Source: an uncultured Eubacteriales bacterium
Lineage (GTDB): Bacteria > Bacillota > Clostridia > Oscillospirales > Oscillospiraceae
DNA length: 25,642 nt
Direction of reading: 5' to 3'
Assembly (NCBI GenBank): GCA_934567745.1
Contig: CAKTJM010000008.1
Location: 1-25,642 of the forward strand
Shown here one piece after another: positions 15,830 to 25,642 of this stretch. The translations under genes were made by a program, and so were the position numbers. Under the pieces are notes generated by a model. It searched no databases and was not told the origin of the DNA. It saw only the letters and a list, made by a program, of their open reading frames with translations. Positions within the stretch are counted from its first letter, which is position 1. The number at the start of each line of letters is the position of its first letter.

Positions 15830-16166
15830 GAGGGTCGCTCCTTTTGAATCGTTCGATGGCCTCCTGCGCGGAGCAGAGGATCAGGTCGTCCCGCTGCCGG
15901 CGCAGGGCGCGCACGGCGGCGCGTCCGGCCTGGGTCAGGCCGACGTCCACGATCAGGATGACGAGTCCCGCCCGGGCCTCGTCGTTGAGCCGCCGCAGCT
16001 GGCGCACGCTCTGCTCCAGCCCCGGCCCGTCCCCGCGGGCGGGGACGACGGCGTAGCGGACCGGGCCGTCCTCCGGTGCGGCGAGCCGCGCGAACAGCCG
16101 CCGCCAAGCCCACAGGGCCGCCGCGGCGCAGAGGAAGGCGACGGCGGCCTCCCAGACGATGCTCAT
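15810..16166 (-). CDS. small membrane-anchored protein of unknown function
   Basis: This encodes 118 residues. One N-terminal hydrophobic segment (VWEAAVAFLCAAAALWAW, about residues 4-21) is followed by Arg-rich residues, placing the rest in the cytoplasm by the positive-inside rule. The body (YAVVPARGDGPGLEQSVRQL, LVILIVDVGLTQAGRAAVRAL, DDLILCSAQEAIERF) alternates strands and helices and could be a small Rossmann-like domain. I do not recognise the family. The ATG at 16166 is preferred to GTG 16175 because GGAGG lies 8 bases upstream of it. It lies 44 bp after uvrA and overlaps recD2 by 20 bp, so it belongs to the repair operon. Confidence 0.7.
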   Translation of the reverse strand: MSIVWEAAVAFLCAAAALWAWRRLFARLAAPEDGPVRYAVVPARGDGPGLEQSVRQLRRLNDEARAGLVILIVDVGLTQAGRAAVRALRRQRDDLILCSAQEAIERFKRSDPHGRPIP

Positions 16167-16210
16167 GACGCTCACCTCCGCCCCATCCTATGCGGCGGGG
16201 CGGGGGGCGG

Positions 16211-19063
<2,853 letters not shown>

Positions 19064-19084
19064 GGGGATCTCTGCCTCCTGGGG

Positions 19085-19588
19085 TCAGGATACGGTCAGG
19101 TCGGCGACGGTGCCGCCGACGTAGGCGATGAGATCGTCGGGCCGGACCTCGATCTGTCGGCCGATCTTCCCGGCGGAGCAGGTCATGGTATCGACGAGGA
19201 CGACCTCCTCGGCGAAGAAGGTCGGGAAGGGCTTGGTCATCCCGACCGGGGAGCAGCCGCCGTGGACGTAGCCGGTCAGCGGCAGGAGCTGCTTCTGCGG
19301 CAGCATGGCGATGGACTTCACCCCGGCGGCACGGGCGGCCTTCTTCAGGTCCAGGCTCTCCGCGACGGGGATGACGAAGACGAAGTGCTCGCCGTGCGGG
19401 CCCTGGGCCACGAGGGTCTTGAAGACCTCCTCCGGCTCCTTGCCCATCCGGCGGGCGGCGGTGACGCCGTCGAGCGGGTCGCCGCCGCCGAGGGGGATCT
19501 GGTGGGGGACGTAGGCCACGCCCGCGGCGTCGAGCAGCCGCATGACGTTGGTCTTCTCGTCCTTCTCTTTATGGGGATGCTTGGACAT
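19085..19588 (-). CDS. ybaK: YbaK/EbsC family Cys-tRNA(Pro) deacylase
   Basis: This encodes 167 residues. The YbaK/ProX fold is shown by VFKTLVAQGPHGEHFVFVIP with the conserved catalytic Lys, AARAAGVKSIAMLPQKQLLPLTGYVHGGCSPVGM, and the C-terminal DTMTCSAGKIGRQIEVRPDDL. The family hydrolyses Cys wrongly attached to tRNA(Pro) by prolyl-tRNA synthetase, a trans-editing step in the cytoplasm. The ribosome binding site AAGGAG overlaps the TAA stop of the EamA gene, showing tight operon packing. Substrate assignment within the wider YbaK/ProX group is by similarity. Confidence 0.93.
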   Translation of the reverse strand: MSKHPHKEKDEKTNVMRLLDAAGVAYVPHQIPLGGGDPLDGVTAARRMGKEPEEVFKTLVAQGPHGEHFVFVIPVAESLDLKKAARAAGVKSIAMLPQKQLLPLTGYVHGGCSPVGMTKPFPTFFAEEVVLVDTMTCSAGKIGRQIEVRPDDLIAYVGGTVADLTVS

Positions 19589-19597
19589 GGTGTCTCC

Positions 19598-20515
19598 TTA
19601 TCTGAGGATGTAGACGGAGGTGAGGATGCACAGCAGGCCGAGCGCCACGCCGACGGTCATCGGCTCGCCGAAGGCGAGGATGCCGACGATGGCGGCGACG
19701 ACCGGCTCGATGCTGGCGAGGATGGACGCCTTGCCGCTGTCGCCGAGGTCGGAGAGCCCCTTCGTGTAGAGGATGTACGGGAAGACGGTGGCGAAGAGCA
19801 TCAGCCCGAGGGCCAGCAGGACGGCGTGGCCGTCGTGGACCGTGCGGACGACGTCGCCGTAGTCCACGAGGAAGAGGGACCCGATCCCGGCGATGAGGAA
19901 GGTGTAGAACGTGACGGTGAAGGGCTGGTAATGCTTCAGCGCGAAGCGCCCGAAGATGGTGTAGGAGCTGTAGAAGAGACCGCTGCCGATGCCGACGATC
20001 AGCCCCTGGCGCGAGATGGCGAGGGAGCCGTTCAGGATCCCCGCGACGAAGCAGCAGCCGAGGAAGGCGATGATGAGGGCGGCGAGCTTGCGCTTCGTGA
20101 TCTTCTCCTTCCAGATCAGGGAGGAGAAGATGACGACGAAGGCGGGTGCGGTGTACAGCAGGATGGCGGCGACGGCCAGCGAGGAGACCTGCTGGCTGTA
20201 GAAATAGCAGATGGTGAAGCAGAGGATGCTGATGAGGCCGGAGCAGAGGAAGATGGGCAGATGGCGCAGACGGATGCGGAAGATGCTCCGGTCGCGGCAG
20301 AGGAAGAAGATCGCGAGGATGATGCAGGCGCCGAGGTTGCGCAGGAGGACGATGGTCATCGGCGCGATGCCGATGCTGGACAGCCCGCGGTTGAAGAGGC
20401 CGATGCAGCCCCAGAAGCTCCCGGCGGCGAGGATGCACGCGATGGCGAGGATCTGCTTGCGCTTGTCGGTGCCGTTGCCAGCGTCGTGGGCGGTGGTGGT
20501 GGGCATATCGTTCAT
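19598..20515 (-). CDS. EamA/DMT superfamily transporter
   Basis: This encodes 305 residues with about ten membrane helices in two EamA repeats. The first contains ILAAGSFWGCIGLFNRGLSS and LLRNLGACIILAIFF; the second contains IVGIGSGLFYSSYTIFGRFAL and ASILASIEPVVAAIVGILAFGEPMT, where the E-P-V-x-A-x-x-x-G-x-x-x-x-x-E pattern is typical of EamA proteins. These permeases move amino acids or other metabolites across the cytoplasmic membrane; the substrate is unknown. ATG at 20515 has AAAGGAA 8 bases upstream and is chosen over GTG 20533, which precedes that site. It is translationally packed against ybaK. Confidence 0.93.
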   Translation of the reverse strand: MNDMPTTTAHDAGNGTDKRKQILAIACILAAGSFWGCIGLFNRGLSSIGIAPMTIVLLRNLGACIILAIFFLCRDRSIFRIRLRHLPIFLCSGLISILCFTICYFYSQQVSSLAVAAILLYTAPAFVVIFSSLIWKEKITKRKLAALIIAFLGCCFVAGILNGSLAISRQGLIVGIGSGLFYSSYTIFGRFALKHYQPFTVTFYTFLIAGIGSLFLVDYGDVVRTVHDGHAVLLALGLMLFATVFPYILYTKGLSDLGDSGKASILASIEPVVAAIVGILAFGEPMTVGVALGLLCILTSVYILR

Positions 20516-20544
20516 GGCTACCGTTCCTTTCACAGATTCGTTTT

Positions 20545-20642
20545 TCAGGTAGGATCGTGGATCGACATGGACGACGGTCGCCCGCCGGGCCAGTGGAGGG
20601 CCTGGAAGAACAGGACCTTCAGGGAGCGGTGGTGCTGTAGGG

Positions 20643-20646
<4 letters not shown>
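20545..20646 (-). CDS. possible 33-residue ORF overlapping the uvrB stop
   Basis: The uvrB stop codon TGA overlaps an ATG (ATGA), with AAAGGAGG about 10 bases upstream inside uvrB. The frame runs 33 codons (begins [19 protein letters not shown]) and ends in TGA 30 bp before the EamA start. It is the only reading of this 127 bp gap with a ribosome binding site. It may be a real coupled microprotein, a spacer that keeps ribosomes moving toward eamA, or chance. Confidence 0.3.
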
Positions 20647-22631
<1,985 letters not shown>

Positions 22632-22667
22632 GGGGGACACCTCCTGTTGGGATCGGGATGGTCCGGC

Positions 22668-23351
22668 TCAGAAGCCGGTGCGGAAATAGCCGCTGTCGCG
22701 CAGGGAGACCATGTCGTCATCGACGAGGATGACGTGGTCGTACAGGTCGATGCCCATCTGGGGCAGGACCTGGCGCAGGTGGCGGGTGGTGAAGAGGTCG
22801 TCGTCCGACGGGGTGGCGACGCCGCTCGTGTGGTTGTGGGCCAGGACGACGACGGAGGCGTTGAACGACAGCGCGGCGGCCACGATGTTCCGCACGACGA
22901 TGTCGGTGCCGTTCGGCGCGCCCTCGCTGAGCTTGCGCACGCCGAGGAGCTTGAGCTTGGCGTCGAAGCAGGCGAGGAAGGCCATCTCGTTGCGCGCGCC
23001 GTAGAAGTGGGGCGCGAAGATGGTGCGCAGGTCGCTGCTGCCGCGGACGATCTCGACGGTGTCGCAGCGGGCGGCGAGATACTTGCCGCCCAGCGTGGGG
23101 ATGAGCTTGAGGAGGATGGCGGTGCTGTCGCCGACGCCCGGGATCTGGCGCAGCTCCTCGATGTCCGCGTCGAAGACCCCGGCGAGGGAGTGGAAGCGGT
23201 CGAGCAGCTCGTGCGCCAGCGGGTTGACGTCGCCGCGCGGGCGGGCGTAGCACAGCAGCAGCTCCAGCGCGCGCAGGTCGGTGAAGGCCGCGCCGCCGTT
23301 CATGAGGAACTCCTGCCGCAAGCGTTGTCTGTGGCCGTCGTGGTTCGCCAT
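22668..23351 (-). CDS. radC: RadC family JAB domain protein
   Basis: This encodes 227 residues. A helix-hairpin-helix part (ELRQIPGVGDSTAILLKL) precedes a JAB/MPN metalloprotease-like domain with the metal motif AHNHTSGVATPSDDDL (His-x-His and a downstream Asp, about residues 167-182); Thr replaces the more usual Pro in HNHPSG. RadC proteins are widespread, and their cellular role is still unsettled despite the repair-linked name. The start has AGGAGG about 10 bases upstream. It opens the long minus-strand repair block and has its own sigma-A promoter, divergent from trmB. Confidence 0.92.
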   Translation of the reverse strand: MANHDGHRQRLRQEFLMNGGAAFTDLRALELLLCYARPRGDVNPLAHELLDRFHSLAGVFDADIEELRQIPGVGDSTAILLKLIPTLGGKYLAARCDTVEIVRGSSDLRTIFAPHFYGARNEMAFLACFDAKLKLLGVRKLSEGAPNGTDIVVRNIVAAALSFNASVVVLAHNHTSGVATPSDDDLFTTRHLRQVLPQMGIDLYDHVILVDDDMVSLRDSGYFRTGF

Positions 23352-23419
23352 GGTGCATCCTCCTCCTACACTTCTCCCTATGGTCGGATCGGATCGTATC
23401 GGGTCATACCGCATCCCTT

Positions 23420-23448
23420 ATCTTACCGCTTTTTTCGCCCTGAGACAA
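23420..23448 (-). promoter_or_regulatory. sigma-A promoter of the radC-uvrB block
   Basis: On the minus strand TTGTCT (23448-23443), a 17 bp spacer and TAAGAT (23425-23420) form a good promoter. The leader of about 60 nt includes four near-perfect pentamers (GGTCG GATCG GATCG TATCG on the plus strand, 23382-23401). Confidence 0.7.
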
Positions 23449-23489
23449 GAGCGAGTTGGACCGGGCGCGCGGAAAAATCGGGAAATCCG

Positions 23490-23518
23490 CTGACAAACGC
23501 GGCGGGATGTGGTAAGAT
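23490..23518 (+). promoter_or_regulatory. sigma-A promoter of trmB
   Basis: CTGACA (23490-23495), a 17 bp spacer and TAAGAT (23513-23518) lie about 50 bp before the trmB start. The -10 box is identical to that of the divergent radC promoter. Confidence 0.72.
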
Positions 23519-23568
23519 AGCCAAAAACGACCACGCCCGGCCCAGCGCCGGGCCAGGAGGACACCGTC

Positions 23569-24246
23569 ATGCGAATGAGAAGGAAGAAGAACCTGATCCC
23601 TCGGATGCAGGCCTGCGCGGCCTGGCAGATCGCCGACCCGGCCAGCCGCCGGGGCCACTGGCGCACGCTGATGCCGTCGGCGACGGCGCTGCACGTCGAG
23701 CTGGGCTGCGGCAAGGGCCGCTTCACCTGCGAGACGGCGAAGGCGCATCCGGACGTGCTGTTCGTCGCGGTCGAGCGCGTCCCGGACGCGATGGTCATGG
23801 CGATGGAGCGCGCGAAGGAGATGGACCTGCGGAACGTCTTCTTCCTCGACGCGGACGCGGCCCTCCTGCCGGACCTGTTCGCGCCGGGCGAGGTGGACCG
23901 GATCTACATCAATTTCTGCGACCCGTGGCCCACCAAGCGCCACGCCAAGCGCCGCCTGACCCACCGCGGCTTCCTGCTGCGCTATCGCGCGGTCCTGTGC
24001 GAGCGGGGCGAGATCCACTTCAAGACGGACAACGCGCCGCTGTTCGCCTTCTCGCTGGAGGAGTTCCCGGCGGCGGGGTACGAGCTGCACGACGTCACGG
24101 ACGATCTGCACGCCGACGGGCCGCGGGGCATCATGACGGACTACGAGGAGAAGTTCCACAGCCAGGGCGTGCCGATCCACCGCTGCGTGGCGGTGCGGGC
24201 GGCCCTGCCCGAGGGGATCGTGGAGGAGACGGCGGCGGCGGACTGA
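23569..24246 (+). CDS. trmB: tRNA (guanine-N7)-methyltransferase
   Basis: This encodes 225 residues, normal for TrmB. The SAM-binding motif I is VELGCGKGRFT. YINFCDPWPTKRHAKRRLTH is the family signature that contacts tRNA, and IHFKTDNAPLFAFSLEE and TDYEEKF complete the catalytic region. The enzyme methylates G46 in the variable loop of tRNAs. AGGAGG lies 8 bases upstream of ATG. It is a single-gene unit ending at the terminator at 24281-24313. Confidence 0.96.
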   Translation: MRMRRKKNLIPRMQACAAWQIADPASRRGHWRTLMPSATALHVELGCGKGRFTCETAKAHPDVLFVAVERVPDAMVMAMERAKEMDLRNVFFLDADAALLPDLFAPGEVDRIYINFCDPWPTKRHAKRRLTHRGFLLRYRAVLCERGEIHFKTDNAPLFAFSLEEFPAAGYELHDVTDDLHADGPRGIMTDYEEKFHSQGVPIHRCVAVRAALPEGIVEETAAAD

Positions 24247-24280
24247 GCCGCTCCGCCGTGCCCGCCGCGCGCGGGGCATG

Positions 24281-24313
24281 AAAAAACGGCGGCCGGATCC
24301 GGTCGCCGTCTTT
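24281..24313. terminator. bidirectional intrinsic terminator
   Basis: A 24 bp near-perfect palindrome (24286-24309, one G-T pair, centred on GGATCC) is flanked by CTTTC on the plus strand and, on the minus strand, by six T. It can stop trmB from one side. It is better formed for a transcript arriving from the LysR side. Confidence 0.85.
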
Positions 24314-24446
24314 CAAGAAAGAAAAAGAAAAAAGAAGAGAAGTATCGTAAAAGCGAAGTGACCGGGGGAAAGGGGATCCCGTGGTCGGTCCTCCTCGCTT
24401 GGACGCATGGGAAAGAGTCTCGGGCCTCATGGCCGTCCCTCTTTCT
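24281..24446 (-). ncRNA. candidate small RNA divergent from the LysR gene
   Basis: About 166 nt lie between a sigma-A-like minus promoter and an intrinsic terminator, with no credible protein gene. In RNA order: hairpin 1 pairs GAAAGAG (24445-24439) with CTCTTTC (24417-24411) and has an inner GGCC-ATGA-GGCC stem-loop. Hairpin 2 pairs AAGCGA (24400-24395) with TCGCTT (24356-24351) and GACCG (24390-24386) with CGGTC (24364-24360); it closes a C-rich loop holding GATCCCC and TTTCCCC. A pyrimidine-rich linker of about 40 nt follows, then the 24 bp terminator stem and six U. C-rich loops and pyrimidine tracts are typical of Gram-positive small RNAs that block ribosome binding sites. The family is not recognised. 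Expression is inferred. Confidence 0.45.
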
Positions 24447-24452
24447 ACTTGT

Positions 24453-24481
24453 ATGGTACGACTATTTCGGGAAAAAGTAAA
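24453..24481 (-). promoter_or_regulatory. promoter of the candidate small RNA
   Basis: On the minus strand TTTACT (24481-24476), a 17 bp spacer and TACCAT (24458-24453) give moderate boxes with ideal spacing, as expected for an activator-dependent promoter. The predicted start is near 24446. Confidence 0.55.
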
Positions 24482-24492
24482 GCGACGGTTCG

Positions 24493-24521
24493 TTGTATCT
24501 AACATAAGTTTTACTTATGAT
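24493..24521 (+). promoter_or_regulatory. promoter of the LysR-type gene
   Basis: TTGTAT (24493-24498), a 17 bp spacer and TATGAT (24516-24521) form a good sigma-A promoter about 59 bp before the start codon. The LysR box at 24503-24519 covers the spacer and part of the -10, which would give negative autoregulation. Confidence 0.7.
24503..24519. promoter_or_regulatory. LysR-type operator (ATAA-N7-TTAT)
   Basis: CATAAGT-TTT-ACTTATG is a perfect 7 bp dyad containing ATAA-N7-TTAT, the T-N11-A class of box bound by LysR-type regulators such as CcpC. Its centre lies 65 bp upstream of the predicted start of the divergent transcript, the standard position of the LysR recognition site. An overlapping CTTAT-G-ATAAG follows at 24514-24524. 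Confidence 0.65.
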
Positions 24522-24579
24522 AAGGGAAGCTTTCAACAGTGATAAGAGATACTGATGGGTTTGGACAGGAGGCGAGACG

Positions 24580-25449
24580 ATGGAGACGGCACGGTGCCGG
24601 GCCTTTTTGACCGCGGCGGAGAGCGGCAGCTTCTCGGCGGCGGCGGAGCTGCTGGGCTACACCCCCTCGGGGGTGAGCCAGCTGGTGAGCGCACTGGAGA
24701 ACGAGCTGGGCGTGAGCCTGCTCTCCCGCAGCAAGCGGGGCGTCGCGCTGACGCCGAGCGGGGAGAGCCTGCTCCCGGCGGCGCGGGAGATGCTGCGGCA
24801 GGAGCAGCGCCTGCGCGAGCAGGCGGCGGAGCTGAAGGGGCTGGCGATGGGCAGCGTGACGATCGCGACCTATGCGAGCATCGCGCGCCGCTGGCTGCCG
24901 GAGGTGATCCGGGCCTTCCGGGCGGACTACCCCCAGATCCGGATCGACGTGGTCGAGGGGATCTGGCAGGAGCTGCACCAGATGGTGGGCGAGCGGCGGG
25001 CGGACATGGCGTTCATGAGCTATGCCGAGCCGATGCCGTATGACTTCGTGGAGCTGACGAAGGACCCGATGCTGGCGATCCTGCCGCGGGACCACCCGCT
25101 GGCGGGCGCGGAGCGCTATCCGCTGGAGCGGTGCCGCGAGGAGACGTTCATCATGCCCGCGAAGGGCCGGGACGTGGACATCGTGGAGATGCTCGCGCGG
25201 GCGGGGATCGAGCTGCAGATCAAGGTCTCGACGCTGGAGAACCTCTCGGCCCTGGCGATGATCGAGCAGGGGCTGGGGATGAGCGTGATGAACGACATCA
25301 TCACCCAGCGGTGGGAGTGCGACGTGGTCAAGCTCCCGCTGGACCCGCCGCAGGAGGTGACGCTGGGCGTGGCGGTGCCGGACCTGGCCCACCTGGCCCC
25401 GGCGGCGAAGCGCTTCCTCGACTACGCCGTGGCAAGATTGAAAAAATGA
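24580..25449 (+). CDS. LysR family transcriptional regulator
   Basis: This encodes 289 residues, normal length. The N-terminal winged helix-turn-helix (FLTAAESGSFSAAAELLGYTPSGVSQLVSALENELGVSLLSRSKRGVALTPSGE) is followed by a linker helix and the two-lobed effector domain (GSVTIATYASIARRWLPEVIRAF, IDVVEGIWQELHQMVGERRADMAFMS, ALAMIEQGLGMSVMNDII). The Cys residues of the DNA-binding and effector parts do not form an OxyR-like pair, so a small metabolite is the more likely signal. AGGAGG lies 7 bases before ATG. The gene is alone on its strand. Its only visible divergent partner is the candidate small RNA. Regulators of this subgroup often activate a divergent unit and repress themselves. Confidence 0.95.
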   Translation: METARCRAFLTAAESGSFSAAAELLGYTPSGVSQLVSALENELGVSLLSRSKRGVALTPSGESLLPAAREMLRQEQRLREQAAELKGLAMGSVTIATYASIARRWLPEVIRAFRADYPQIRIDVVEGIWQELHQMVGERRADMAFMSYAEPMPYDFVELTKDPMLAILPRDHPLAGAERYPLERCREETFIMPAKGRDVDIVEMLARAGIELQIKVSTLENLSALAMIEQGLGMSVMNDIITQRWECDVVKLPLDPPQEVTLGVAVPDLAHLAPAAKRFLDYAVARLKK

Positions 25450-25642
25450 CGGGGGATGCCCATCGTTCGGTGGATCTCTCTGACGAGGCCCGCTGGGCCT
25501 CAGCTCAGAAGACCGCCCGTTCAACGCGACGTCCCTGCGCATCCAACGCCACGATCCCTCCGACTCGGCTGGCGCCGAGCCACCTCCCTTTACGCAAGGG
25601 AGGCTGTGCGTGGGAACACCCAACGTCGCAGTCGAGCGAACA
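25450..25642. other. gene-free right edge
   Basis: No credible gene is seen. A 7 bp hairpin, GAGGCCC-GCT-GGGCCTC (25484-25500), lies 35 bp after the LysR stop but lacks a T-run, so it is only a possible terminator. The paired-hairpin repeat at 25553-25605 occupies the middle to right part. Confidence 0.6.
25553..25605 (+). repeat. fourth copy of the paired-hairpin repeat
   Basis: GATCCCTCCGA leads into CTCGGC-TGGC-GCCGAG (25564-25579), then CCA and CCTCCCTT-TACGC-AAGGGAGG (25583-25603), then CT. The order and the CCACCTCCCT...AGGGAGGCT portion match copy C at 10421-10471, while the first stem has a wholly different sequence. Confidence 0.7.

Noticed and set aside
13697..15847. Plus-strand 716-residue ORF
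   Set aside because: It is the antisense shadow of recD2, rich in Gly, Gln and Val with no domain pattern, produced by high GC.
22663..22678. CCGGCT/AGCCGG hairpin at the radC stop as a terminator
   Set aside because: The stem is short, overlaps the stop codon, has no T-run, and uvrB follows closely on the same strand.
24131..24505. 124-residue minus ORF over the LysR-trmB gap
   Set aside because: It crosses an intrinsic terminator and then runs antisense to trmB with Arg/Pro-rich sequence. The region is better explained as a non-coding transcript, although a weak GAGGGA precedes an internal ATG at 24433.

Overview
The window looks like chromosome from a high-GC Firmicute, most likely a gut clostridium of the Oscillospiraceae type. 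The reasons are: sigma-A promoters and strong purine-rich ribosome binding sites; the Gram-positive order rplU-prp-rpmA-obgE; an L27 with the cleavable N-terminal extension typical of Firmicutes; an S-layer-homology (SLH) surface protein; and GC-rich, GC3-rich genes. I see no tRNA, rRNA, CRISPR array, transposase or phage module.

Layout. Positions 1-1182 (minus): a DUF2442 protein followed by a secreted FG-GAP repeat protein that runs off the left edge. Positions 1260-3254 (plus): a MarR regulator overlapping a MATE efflux pump, with a sigma-A promoter, candidate operators and a strong terminator. Positions 3295-6614 (plus): a truncated family 2 glycoside hydrolase fused to a DUF4379-type zinc ribbon, then a secreted von Willebrand A (VWA) protein with its own promoter. 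Positions 6651-9043 (plus): rplU, prp, rpmA and obgE behind a consensus extended -10 promoter, with a terminator between rpmA and obgE. Positions 9047-10078 (minus): a divergent MreB-like protein. Positions 10240-10478: a cluster of paired-hairpin repeats. Positions 10480-12871 (minus): an SLH surface protein broken by two frameshifts.

Positions 12946-23351 form one long minus-strand block read from right to left: radC, uvrB, (a tiny overlapping ORF), an EamA permease, ybaK/ebsC, uvrA, a small membrane-anchored protein, recD2 and comF. Nucleotide-excision repair, a RecD2 helicase and a competence-type protein are thus combined, with a transporter and a tRNA-editing protein placed between uvrB and uvrA. 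Divergent from radC is trmB (plus).

Positions 24281-25449 hold the observation I rate highest. A LysR-type regulator has a textbook ATAA-N7-TTAT box inside its own promoter spacer. The same box lies at about -65 of a divergent sigma-A-like promoter. No protein gene lies downstream of that promoter. Instead there is about 166 nt that can fold into two hairpins with a C-rich loop, then a pyrimidine-rich linker, then an intrinsic terminator with six U residues. This resembles the OxyR/OxyS plan: a LysR protein controlling a divergent small RNA. The right edge carries another copy of the paired-hairpin repeat.

All calls come from reading the sequence; no database search was run.
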